Part shown: in pieces, positions 1 to 7,278 of the stretch
Layout: each line of letters begins with the position of its first letter
Numbering within the stretch: the stretch's first letter is position 1
Source of the DNA: CAYFJO01 sp964343305
GTDB lineage: Bacteria; Planctomycetota; Planctomycetia; Pirellulales; Pirellulaceae
Assembly: GCA_964343305.1 (NCBI GenBank)
Contig: CAYFJO010000333.1
Span: forward strand, 1-12,010
Length of the DNA stretch: 12,010 nt
Direction: 5' to 3'
Translations under genes and position numbers: made by a program
Notes under the pieces: generated by a model
The model's database searches: none
Told to the model about the DNA's origin: nothing
Seen by the model: only the letters and a program-made list of their open reading frames with translations

Positions 1-105
1 GACTTACGACGACGGGTCGACTCACGGTACCCAATATATACCCAAAACACCGGGCCGTGAGCCGATCCCATTGGGCTTTGCTATGAGTCGTTTCACCACG
101 TTCAT

Positions 106-111
106 GGGAGG
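106..111 (+). promoter_or_regulatory. Shine-Dalgarno site that sets the start of the first ORF
   Basis: A purine-rich GGGAGG lies 7 nt before the ATG at 119. It favours that start over the in-frame upstream ATGs at 71, 83 and 104, which lack a comparable site. With the start at 119 the protein begins MPRKSSNKPW, as expected for the planctomycetal integrase N-terminus. Confidence 0.6.
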
Positions 112-118
112 CCCGAAC

Positions 119-424
119 ATGCCCCGCAAATCTTCTAACAAGCCGTGGCTGCACTCTGGCAGCGGTTTTTGGTGTATCTGGATCGATGGCAAGCGTGTGT
201 ATCTTGATAAAGATTACAAGAGCGCTTATCACAAACTCCGCGCGATCAAGGCAGATCAGAAACGCCAGGCCGAAGGCAATCGCGAATGGATGGATGTGCC
301 GTTTGCAATCCTACAACCTACCACCGCGCCACATCTCGGTCTTCTAATTGGTAAATCCTGGCTAGCGGTGGACTCCAGCTATTCACGTGTCGTCGTTTTT
401 GCGTCTTTAGGTCCAAACAAATAG
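119..424 (+). CDS. Orphan N-terminal fragment of a planctomycetal phage-type integrase (probable gene remnant)
   Basis: The ORF has 101 codons from the ATG at 119. Residues 1-65 are basic and aromatic (KPW, GFWCIWIDGKRVYL, then a lysine-rich helix, then EWMDVPFAIL). This matches my recollection of the N-terminal arm-type DNA-binding region of planctomycetal tyrosine recombinases, which have a short beta-sheet reading 'W..W.V.I.GKR..LG', a helix and then a DVPFAxL segment. In intact enzymes a core-binding domain and a catalytic domain with R-H-R-Y residues follow, for a usual length of 350-450 residues. Here, after about residue 66, the sequence changes to an unrelated tail ending SLGPNK, and no catalytic domain follows. 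I read it as a truncated remnant whose N-terminus is still translatable. It stops 38 bp before the next gene on the same strand, so it could be co-transcribed. A genuine small DNA-binding protein is the alternative. The integrase assignment rests on family memory. Confidence 0.5.
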   Translation: MPRKSSNKPWLHSGSGFWCIWIDGKRVYLDKDYKSAYHKLRAIKADQKRQAEGNREWMDVPFAILQPTTAPHLGLLIGKSWLAVDSSYSRVVVFASLGPNK

Positions 425-462
425 AATGTCCCGTATCTCAAGCCAACGACAGGAGCTTTCTG

Positions 463-3400
463 ATGAGGATGCGAACAACTCTTATCTGTGTGACCTTGAT
501 GTTTGTTTCGTCGTTGAACTACATGTTGGCTGACGAGACGGAAGACGCCGGGGATAGTTCTCAAATTGCGCGACTCATGGCTTCCAAATTGCGATGGAAA
601 AAAGGCATCGCTCTCGATGTCGGACCGGGCGACGCACGAGTGGCGATCGAAGTCACCATGCAAACGGGCTTGACGATTCATTGCGTTGATCCCGATTGGC
701 GAACTGTGGAACAAGTTCGCGGCATAGTCGATGAGGCCGATTTACTTGGTACTCGAATCATCGTTCAACAAGGCAAATTCAGTCGTCTGTCATATCCCAG
801 CCTCACTGCGAACCTTGTCTTTTGCGGCGATCAGTTTGCCAGCGGTCTGCGCGACCGAGACTTTCGAGAAATCTATCGCGTGCTGAGTCCAAATGGGATC
901 GCGGTGATTGGGCAAAGCGCGGCAGCCGCGCAGCGTGGCGTTTCTTTGACGCGCGACAAGCTCCAGCAGTGGCTAAAGGCGGCTGAGGTAACAACGTACG
1001 AAATCGTCGAACAAGACGGCATCTGGGCGGTCGTCACACGACCGTATTCGCCGGGTTGGGATGACTGGACGCACCGCAATCACGATCCGGCCAACACGCT
1101 GGCCAGCCAGGATCAAGTTCCTTTCACAACTTTTCGACCGCAATGGGTTTCCGATTATCGTCCAGGTGTGGCGTCGGCCGGAATCGCATTGGCCGACGGT
1201 CGTGTTGTGGTAGCGGGACTCTCCTATCCGGATCATCCCGACACGACTCCGTATATTCAGGTGCTCGACGCGTTCACAGGCGTCGAGCTGTGGGCCAAAG
1301 TCGGCAAGAGTGAGCTGCCGATCGATCGACCGCCGGGCATGTACAGCAACCGCGAGTTCTGCTCGGACTATGCCGTGGTCGACGACAGACTTTACTTGTT
1401 GGGCGGCAAGTTCTGTCATGTGATTGATCTCGACAATGGCACGATTCTGAAATCAATGTCCATTCCCGCCGAAGTAAAACCCGCGTCAGATGACGTCTGG
1501 CTTTATTTGTCGTGCGTCGGCGATGTGTTGTACGGCGGTATCGGTCCATCACCGAACGTCAAAGTGGATTGGAACAGCATGAACTATCGCGGCGTCAGCA
1601 CCAACGTGTTTGCGCTGGATCGACAATCCGGAGAGCAAAAGTGGATTCATCAGACTTTGGCCAGCACGGCGTCGTTGACGGTTGCAGACGGGCGAGTTTT
1701 CTTTAGTGACGAAGAGCTGCGGCTTTACGCGCTCGACAGTCAAACCGGCGAAAAACTTTGGTCGCAGGAGAGCGGCTTGCCAATGGGAACGGTCGTTGCC
1801 GGATGTTCGTTCTATGGAGAGAAACTTTGGGTGTTGTACAACCGGCCAATCACGGACAAACGAGGTGAGTTTTACGCTGGCGCCAACCTGCTCCGTGTTG
1901 GACACAACCGGCGAGAACTGGCGGCATATTCCGCCAAGGACGGCCGAAAATTGTTCGATTGCGATTTTGGCATGACCGTGGCCGGCTTCACGTTCTCCGG
2001 TGACACAGTCTACGGCGTGCATCAGCACAGCAATGGACTTGCGGCGGTCGATGTTGCGACGGGCAAGCAAAAATGGAAGCAACCGAGCTGGCGATTGAAG
2101 TGTACTGCATCGTTGGCCACACCGAATTGTCTGGTTTATCGATCAACTGAGACCTCGGTGCTTGACTTGAAGTCGATGGACGAGACGTTGGGATCGACCG
2201 GTCGAACAACTTCGTTCGGCGGCTTCCGACCGACTTGTACGTTCGCAGCGATTCCCGCCAATGGCCGGCTTTATGTGCAAGCGCCCGGTTGTCGTTGCCC
2301 GTCGCCAATTCGCGGCAGCATGGCGCTCGCTCCGGGTGAGCCGCCCATTGCGATCGAAACTTCCAAGCGACTTGTTAAAGGGGAGGCGTTTGATCAACCC
2401 GTGTTGGACGATCGGCCGACGGCAATCTGGGCCAGTTGGCGCGCGGATCGGCAACGCGGTGGACGAACGACACAGCAACCATCGATTCCGTTGAAACAAT
2501 CGTGGACGTGCCAGATTTCGAGTGAAGTGACACCGGTCTGCTGCGGCTATGGACTGATGTTCTGTGGTGCGGCGGACGGCAAGGTCATTGCGTTGGATGT
2601 CGAGAGTGGCGAAAGTCGCTGGCAATATCTTGCCGGGGCGAAGATTGAGGCCGCTCCGTTCTTGTGGCAAAGCCGATTGTACGTGGGCGACCAAGACGGT
2701 TGGGTGCATTGTTTGCGAGCAGACAACGGCAAGTGCATCTGGCGATTTCGCGCGGCGTTGGCCGAAGATCGCACGGTCGGTTACGGCCGTTACGCGTCGC
2801 TTTGGCCAGTCGCCAGCGGAGTTCTCGTTCATGATGGAACTGCATATTGTGCCGTGGGCCTGTTGCCTAGCGAAGGGGCGATTGCTTACGCCCTTGACGC
2901 GCGAACCGGCGCCTTGAAATGGCAAGAGAACGCCAGCAATACCAAACGTCACTACCGAGTGGCTCACGTTCCCGGTGGTGCGATGGCAATGTCGGACCGC
3001 CATCTCTACATTCCAACAAAACAAGCAGCACCTTGGAAAATCGACATCCGAGGCACGGATCGCACGAGTGCCACCGCGACGCCAACATTGTTCGATTCGC
3101 GACGCGGGGGACCGGAGATCATGGTGGTCGGCGACCGCCTCATTTCTGTCGCACGGGGAAAAGAATATGTGTGGCATGTGAAGTACGTCTCGGAAGACAA
3201 AAGTCCGCGGCTTCCCGTCGTGGTCGACGACGTCACCTATTTGCTCAATCGCAAGGTCAACGGCGCCGATGGCACATGTCTAGTCGCCGTGAAGCATGTC
3301 AAAGGCGCCGACTCGAAACCGAAAAACGAGCTGCTGTGGAAGGCCTGGCCCGGCGCGCCGATGAATGCTCTGATCGAGGCCAGCGGAATGATTCTCTCGG

Positions 3401-3555
3401 GTGGAGCGGAAAAACTCTATGCGACAGACGCGATGGACGGCCAGGAACTTTGGAAGGCGCCTGTGCCTAGCGAAGTCACGGATTTAGCATTTCACGATGG
3501 TCGACTGTTTGCCGTCTGTCGCTCCGGCGAGATACTCTGTTTCGGTAGCGAATAA
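463..3555 (+). CDS. Exported PQQ-like beta-propeller protein with N-terminal SAM-methyltransferase-like domain
   Basis: This 1030-residue protein has an AGGAG ribosome binding site 7 nt before the ATG. Residues 1-23 form a signal peptide (basic MRMR, a hydrophobic core, cleavage near LADE). Residues 47-192 resemble a class I methyltransferase Rossmann fold, with the glycine motif LDVGPGDAR (51-59), an acidic strand end VDPDW (75-79) and 'YRVLSPNGIAVIG' (138-150), typical of methyltransferase motif III. A GWDDWTHRNHDPANT linker (198-212) leads into the propeller. Blades are marked by DxxTGxxxW-type PQQ/BamB-like repeats near 269, 386, 425, 530, 712, 753, 812 and 989. A CRC motif (610-612) and CC pair (693-694) might form disulfides. 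No CxxCH motif is present. The repeats are of the kind found in quinoprotein dehydrogenases, but neither PQQ binding nor a substrate can be proved from sequence. The following heme-protein gene starts 113 bp downstream on the same strand and could accept electrons from it; that link is inference. Confidence 0.85.
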   Translation: MRMRTTLICVTLMFVSSLNYMLADETEDAGDSSQIARLMASKLRWKKGIALDVGPGDARVAIEVTMQTGLTIHCVDPDWRTVEQVRGIVDEADLLGTRIIVQQGKFSRLSYPSLTANLVFCGDQFASGLRDRDFREIYRVLSPNGIAVIGQSAAAAQRGVSLTRDKLQQWLKAAEVTTYEIVEQDGIWAVVTRPYSPGWDDWTHRNHDPANTLASQDQVPFTTFRPQWVSDYRPGVASAGIALADGRVVVAGLSYPDHPDTTPYIQVLDAFTGVELWAKVGKSELPIDRPPGMYSNREFCSDYAVVDDRLYLLGGKFCHVIDLDNGTILKSMSIPAEVKPASDDVWLYLSCVGDVLYGGIGPSPNVKVDWNSMNYRGVSTNVFALDRQSGEQKWIHQTLASTASLTVADGRVFFSDEELRLYALDSQTGEKLWSQESGLPMGTVVAGCSFYGEKLWVLYNRPITDKRGEFYAGANLLRVGHNRRELAAYSAKDGRKLFDCDFGMTVAGFTFSGDTVYGVHQHSNGLAAVDVATGKQKWKQPSWRLKCTASLATPNCLVYRSTETSVLDLKSMDETLGSTGRTTSFGGFRPTCTFAAIPANGRLYVQAPGCRCPSPIRGSMALAPGEPPIAIETSKRLVKGEAFDQPVLDDRPTAIWASWRADRQRGGRTTQQPSIPLKQSWTCQISSEVTPVCCGYGLMFCGAADGKVIALDVESGESRWQYLAGAKIEAAPFLWQSRLYVGDQDGWVHCLRADNGKCIWRFRAALAEDRTVGYGRYASLWPVASGVLVHDGTAYCAVGLLPSEGAIAYALDARTGALKWQENASNTKRHYRVAHVPGGAMAMSDRHLYIPTKQAAPWKIDIRGTDRTSATATPTLFDSRRGGPEIMVVGDRLISVARGKEYVWHVKYVSEDKSPRLPVVVDDVTYLLNRKVNGADGTCLVAVKHVKGADSKPKNELLWKAWPGAPMNALIEASGMILSGGAEKLYATDAMDGQELWKAPVPSEVTDLAFHDGRLFAVCRSGEILCFGSE

Positions 3556-3668
3556 CAGAACTATTGTGTGGGGTCGGTTTCCCAAAGGTGCGCTGTGCAA
3601 ATAATATAGGCGATTGTTGACTAATTTGATGTTGAATTCCTGATTTCTCGTTTTACTGGTTCGATGTC
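3556..3668. other. Short intergenic spacer between the two large exported-protein genes
   Basis: This 113-bp spacer is more AT-rich than the flanking genes. I see no strong terminator hairpin, no convincing -35/-10 pair and no clear Shine-Dalgarno sequence before the ATG at 3669. A small internal promoter or plain read-through transcription are both possible. Confidence 0.4.
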
Positions 3669-6600
3669 ATGCCAATCTTCAGAACTTCATGTCTGACGCT
3701 GTTGTTGTGGGCTTGTGTTGCACTGCTTGCTCACCGAGCCGGCTTGGCCGATACAAAGCAGCCGGCCAAACCAAAGGTGCCGCCCAAAGAAGCGACCACG
3801 GAACCATTGCCGGCTGAAAAGTCAATTACTCATTTCAAACTTCCCGATGGCTTGACGGTCGATCTCATCGCGGCTGAGCCGATTGTCGAGCAGCCGTTGT
3901 TCTTGAACTTCGACGAGCGGGGGCGAATGTGGGTTTTGCAATATCGGCAATATCCGAAACCGGCCGGACTGAAGATGGTCAGCAAAGATAAGCACCTGCG
4001 CGCCGTCTATGACAAAGTGCCCATGCCGCCAGGGCATCCGGATCACGTACGCGGCGAGGACAAGATTACGATTCACGAGGACACAAACGGCGACGGCAAG
4101 TTTGACAAGGTCAAGACGTTTGTTGACGGGCTGAATATCGCCACAAGTTTTGCCCATGGTCGCGGCGGTGTCTGGGTGCTGAATCCGCCTTACTTGCTTT
4201 TCTGTCCGGACAAAGATCGCGACGATGTTCCGGACGGTCCGCCGGTTGTGCACCTGGAAGGATTTGGACTTGAAGACACGCATTCGGTCGTCAACAGCCT
4301 GCGCTGGGGACCCGATGGCTGGTTGTACGCAGCGCAAGGTTCCACGGTGTCGGCGCATGTCAAACGGCCAGGCATCAAGATGCAGCCCTTTCACAGCCAC
4401 GGTCAGTTGGTCTGGCGGTATCACCCTGAGAAGAAGATCTATGAGATCTTTGCCGAAGGCGGCGGCAACATTTGGAGCTGCGTGTTCGATTCAGCGGGCC
4501 GATTGTTCGGTGGCACCAATGGCACGCCGCGCGGCTATCATTACGTCCAAGGAGCCTACTATCGCAAGAACTTCATCAAGCATGGCGAGCTGTCGAATCC
4601 GTACAGTTACGGTTACTTTCAAGGCCTGGACGTAGGCGGCATTCGGCTGCACAACACAATTACGCTGTACGAAGGCGGTGCGCTGCCGTCGAAATACGAA
4701 GGGACCATTCTTGGTTGCAACCCGTTGGCTTCGTTGGTCGACGTGACTCGACTCGATGTTGCCGGCTCGACATTTACGGCAACGGACGAGGGAGTTTTCA
4801 TTGAATCAACCGATCGCTGGTTTCGTCCGGTTGATGCGAAAGCGGGTCCTGACGGAGCCGTTTACATCGCCGATTGGTACGACCAGCAGGTCCGCCACCC
4901 GTACAATTACGCGGGCCGAATCAGCAAAAAGAACGGGCGTATCTATCGCGTGCGATCTCACGATGCCGCCACGATGGAGCCGTTTGACTTGGGCAAAAAA
5001 TCGAACGCCGAATTGATCAACTTGTTGAAACACCGCAATCGATGGTTTCGCGCTACGGCACGCCGCTTGCTGGCTGACCGTCGTGACCCTTCGATCTTGC
5101 CGCGATTGCGCGAACTCGTCGGCGCGGAAACCGGACAATTGGCACTGGAAGCGTTCTGGGTTTTGAATCTCTCGGGCGGTTTCGCTGGCGACCTACGTGA
5201 AACAGCACTTCGACATGCAAATCCGCATGTCCGTTGTTGGGCCATCCGGCTGATCGGCGACGAGCGAAAGGCGAGCGATCGAGAAGTCGCGATCATGACC
5301 GAACGGGCACGATCTGAAGCAAATCCCGAAGTCCGTTCGCAAATCGCGTCGACGGCACGTCGACTCCCGGTTGATCACGCAATTTCAATTCTTCAAGAAC
5401 TACTTGCAAGGGATGCAGATGCCGCCGATCCGTTTCAGCCCTTGATGGTCTGGTGGGCGCTCGAATCGAAATGCCACGAGTCTCCCGATAGAGTCATTGA
5501 ACTATTTGAAGACTCGACCGTTTGGCAACGCGAACTCGTCAAGCAATTCTTGCTTGAGCGGCTAATGAGGCGCTTGGCGTCAACGGATCGGCGGACCGAT
5601 CTTGTTCACTGCGCCAAACTGCTCGAACTCTCGCCGAATGAGGCGACTACCGCTCTGCTTCTGAAGGGATTTGAGCGAGCGTATCGTGGCCGGTCGATGG
5701 TCGGTTTTCCGCTTGAACTCAACCAACAACTAGATCGCATCGGCGGCGGGTCGCTTGTCACCCGTCTGCGGCGCGGCGACCGCGCAGCCGTGAAACGGGC
5801 GATCGCGGTTGTCGGAGATCGCCGACATCCAATCAACGGGCGAATACGCGTGATCGAAGTATTCGGAGAGATCACGCATGACGAAGTCGTCGATGCGCTG
5901 ATCGCGAATCTCGACGAGTCAGCCGCTTCGGTTGTCCACGCCTCGGTCGTCGCTCTGCAAGCCTATTCAGACCAGCGAATCGCGAGCGCAGTCATCCGTC
6001 GATTGCCCACGATGAGCGAACAAATTCGAGCGGTCGGTTGCTCGTTGTTGTCGAGCCGTGCGCCGTGGGCAACCCAGTGGATTGAAGCCGTGAAGTCCGG
6101 CAAGTGCGACGAGCATCTTGTTCCACCCGGCACGCTTGTTGACATGCACCGTCATAAGAACACCAAGTTAGACGAGTTGATTCAAGCGATCTGGGGCAAA
6201 CATTCGATCAGGTCTGACGAAGTCGTTGCGGCTGAAGTACGTAATCTCACCAGCGTCATCGGAACAACGGGCGGCGCCAGCCCGCACGCTGGCCGCGAGA
6301 TATTTCTCAAAAAATGTGCTACTTGTCACATTCTCTATAACGAGGGGGGCAAGGTTGGTCCGGATTTAACAGGTTACCGCCGCCAAAGTCTTGAGAGCCT
6401 TTTGGGAAGCATCGTGAACCCAAGTGCCGAGATTCGGGAAGGATTCGAACGTCATACCATCGTCACAGTTGACGGTCGAGTGCTGAGTGGGCTGGTGATT
6501 GATCAAAATCAGAACATCGTGGTGCTTCGCCCCGCAAGTGGCCAAGAACTCGTCGTACGACGAAAAGACATGGATGAGTTTGTTCGCGATCGAACCAGTC

Positions 6601-6716
6601 TGATGCCCGCCGGGCTACTCGAGGGCTTGAAAGACCAGCAGGTGCGCGACCTGTTTGCATATCTAAGAACCGGCCAACCCTTGAACATCAAGGGCACGCC
6701 TTTCCGTGACGAATGA
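3669..6716 (+). CDS. PVC-type heme-binding CxxCH protein: propeller dehydrogenase-like domain, HEAT repeats, cytochrome c domain
   Basis: This 1015-residue exported protein has the Pirellula/Verrucomicrobium architecture described by TIGR02604 (N-terminal) and TIGR02603 (C-terminal heme domain). Residues 1-27 are a signal peptide (cleavage near GLADTK). Residues 50-430 form an NHL/sorbosone-dehydrogenase-like propeller, with the family signatures FDERGRMWVLQY, the calcium-loop-like DTNGDGKFD, a second acidic DKDRDDVPDG, WGPDGWLY and DGAVYIADWYD. Residues 445-840 are alpha-helical and HEAT-like. The C-terminal cytochrome domain has CATCH at 883-887 for covalent heme c, then GGKVGPDLTG, and SLMPAGL with Met979 as the likely second axial ligand. 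The last stretch, LFAYLRTGQPL, is usual for the family, so the gene is intact. The family is thought to carry out periplasmic sugar or polyol oxidation with electron transfer, but no substrate is established. It lies downstream of the PQQ-like gene on the same strand. The start was chosen by the signal peptide; no good ribosome binding site precedes it. Confidence 0.9.
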   Translation: MPIFRTSCLTLLLWACVALLAHRAGLADTKQPAKPKVPPKEATTEPLPAEKSITHFKLPDGLTVDLIAAEPIVEQPLFLNFDERGRMWVLQYRQYPKPAGLKMVSKDKHLRAVYDKVPMPPGHPDHVRGEDKITIHEDTNGDGKFDKVKTFVDGLNIATSFAHGRGGVWVLNPPYLLFCPDKDRDDVPDGPPVVHLEGFGLEDTHSVVNSLRWGPDGWLYAAQGSTVSAHVKRPGIKMQPFHSHGQLVWRYHPEKKIYEIFAEGGGNIWSCVFDSAGRLFGGTNGTPRGYHYVQGAYYRKNFIKHGELSNPYSYGYFQGLDVGGIRLHNTITLYEGGALPSKYEGTILGCNPLASLVDVTRLDVAGSTFTATDEGVFIESTDRWFRPVDAKAGPDGAVYIADWYDQQVRHPYNYAGRISKKNGRIYRVRSHDAATMEPFDLGKKSNAELINLLKHRNRWFRATARRLLADRRDPSILPRLRELVGAETGQLALEAFWVLNLSGGFAGDLRETALRHANPHVRCWAIRLIGDERKASDREVAIMTERARSEANPEVRSQIASTARRLPVDHAISILQELLARDADAADPFQPLMVWWALESKCHESPDRVIELFEDSTVWQRELVKQFLLERLMRRLASTDRRTDLVHCAKLLELSPNEATTALLLKGFERAYRGRSMVGFPLELNQQLDRIGGGSLVTRLRRGDRAAVKRAIAVVGDRRHPINGRIRVIEVFGEITHDEVVDALIANLDESAASVVHASVVALQAYSDQRIASAVIRRLPTMSEQIRAVGCSLLSSRAPWATQWIEAVKSGKCDEHLVPPGTLVDMHRHKNTKLDELIQAIWGKHSIRSDEVVAAEVRNLTSVIGTTGGASPHAGREIFLKKCATCHILYNEGGKVGPDLTGYRRQSLESLLGSIVNPSAEIREGFERHTIVTVDGRVLSGLVIDQNQNIVVLRPASGQELVVRRKDMDEFVRDRTSLMPAGLLEGLKDQQVRDLFAYLRTGQPLNIKGTPFRDE

Positions 6717-6788
6717 ACCGATTTTTGTCTGATGGGATTCGGGGTGCATGTCGATTCGTCCTTTGCTCTTACGCATGCCCAGTCTGTC

Positions 6789-7044
6789 CCAAATGGCCAG
6801 CCCCATCACCACCCAATGATTGCCGTTGGTGGTGGCCACGTGCTGGGCGGTCGAAGGGATGTCGTTTCTTTCGATTGACGGGCGTGTCGGCCTGGATGGT
6901 TTGAAAGACAGAAAACCCGTTGCGTCGCGAGAGGCACATCAGCCAACCATGGAAGATCGCGCAATGCGTCTGAAACGATGGCTGGGTAAAAGCGGACAAC
7001 AGGCATTGCATCAAAGCGTCCAGCGAGGGTATCAATGCAAACAC
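6789..7044 (-). pseudogene. Decayed, internally deleted IS transposase (N-terminal part joined to a DDE-domain fragment)
   Basis: Read on the minus strand from the GTG at 7044, residues 1-66 run from FALIPSLDALMQ through FTQPSFQTHC, HGWLMCL and TIQADTP to RRHPFDR. This resembles the helical N-terminus of IS4/IS701-like DDE transposases common in planctomycetes, with the pattern 'L...L.P.FT.PSF.TF..L..GW'. At about 6847-6851 the similarity jumps to the +1-shifted frame, which reads TAQHVATTNGNHWVVMGLAIW (6851-6789). That is typical of the DDE domain about 60 or more residues further on, next to a catalytic Asp. The segment between, with the first catalytic region, is missing, and the rest of the C-terminus after about 6789 is not recognisable. 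This indicates an internal out-of-frame deletion plus C-terminal loss, so the element cannot transpose by itself. I could not define terminal inverted repeats or a target duplication. The exact IS family is uncertain. Confidence 0.7.
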
Positions 7045-7050
7045 AGGGGG

Positions 7051-7058
7051 ACCTCCTT
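7051..7058 (-). promoter_or_regulatory. Perfect Shine-Dalgarno sequence in front of the transposase remnant
   Basis: On the minus strand this reads AAGGAGGT, fully complementary to the 16S rRNA 3' end, 6 nt before the GTG at 7044. It sets the original transposase start and is preserved although the reading frame behind it is broken, which suggests recent decay. Confidence 0.65.
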
Positions 7059-7068
7059 GTCCTTCGCA

Positions 7069-7087
7069 CGAGCGTCTCCAACGCTCG
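7069..7087. repeat. Short perfect inverted repeat (7-bp arms, 5-nt loop)
   Basis: CGAGCGT (7069-7075) and ACGCTCG (7081-7087) are exact reverse complements around CTCCA. The repeat lies just upstream of the transposase remnant's ribosome binding site. It might be an operator-like or end-associated part of the old insertion sequence, or a hairpin in its leader. There is no T-tract, so it does not look like an intrinsic terminator. Confidence 0.45.
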
Positions 7088-7164
7088 ATTTGGTGAATTT
7101 GGAAACACGAAGTTTACAAGGAACTCCCTCATTTTTTCACAGTCAAAATCTGCGAAAGTTCAGA

Positions 7165-7218
7165 TAGTGGAATTCGCCAGAACTCCGATTGATCTGAGGA
7201 ATTCTGGCGATTCCACTA
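7165..7218. repeat. 54-bp imperfect palindrome (hairpin repeat element)
   Basis: The left arm at 7165-7186 (begins TAGTGGAATTCGCCAGAA) pairs with the right arm at 7198-7218 (ends TTCTGGCGATTCCACTA). There is one mismatch, one unpaired base and an 11-nt loop (7187-7197). The long stem and GGAATTC/GGCG core resemble dispersed palindromic elements I associate with Pirellulaceae intergenic DNA. Copy number cannot be judged from one window. It lies about 60 bp upstream of the enolase-superfamily gene, so if transcribed it would form a strong hairpin in that leader. No U-tract follows on the plus strand. On the minus strand a T-run precedes the hairpin instead of following it. Confidence 0.7.
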
Positions 7219-7278
7219 CAAAAAAGGCGTGCAGGAAAACAAGAAATCGCGAAGTAGTACAACGAAAGGAATACTTCG

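Larger units (their letters stand above)
6717..7278. other. 562-bp region without an intact gene (mobile-element debris plus leader)
   Basis: No intact gene fits here on either strand. From left to right it holds about 70 bp without recognisable content, a minus-strand transposase remnant (6789-7044) with its ribosome binding site, a small inverted repeat (7069-7087), an AT-rich stretch, a 54-bp imperfect palindrome (7165-7218), and the leader of the enolase-superfamily gene with its AAAGGA ribosome binding site at 7265-7270. Confidence 0.7.

Noticed and set aside
21..61. Inverted repeat CTCACGG ... CCGTGAG before the first ORF
   Set aside because: Only 7 bp with a 27-nt gap and no further symmetry; expected by chance at this length, although an operator cannot be excluded.
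2143..3177. 344-codon open frame on the minus strand
   Set aside because: It lies wholly within the PQQ-like propeller gene, has no recognisable domain, and its composition is typical of an antisense shadow of a GC-rich gene.
2919..3470. 183-codon plus-strand frame inside the PQQ-like gene
   Set aside because: It overlaps the strongly supported main frame and its product is arginine-rich without motifs, so it is an overlapping-frame artefact.
6806..7132. 108-codon minus-strand ORF over the transposase remnant
   Set aside because: It is in another frame than both transposase-like segments for most of its length and looks like an accidental frame over the element's leader.
7165..7218. Palindrome read as an intrinsic terminator
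   Set aside because: The stem is strong, but no T-tract follows it on either strand and no gene ends just before it.
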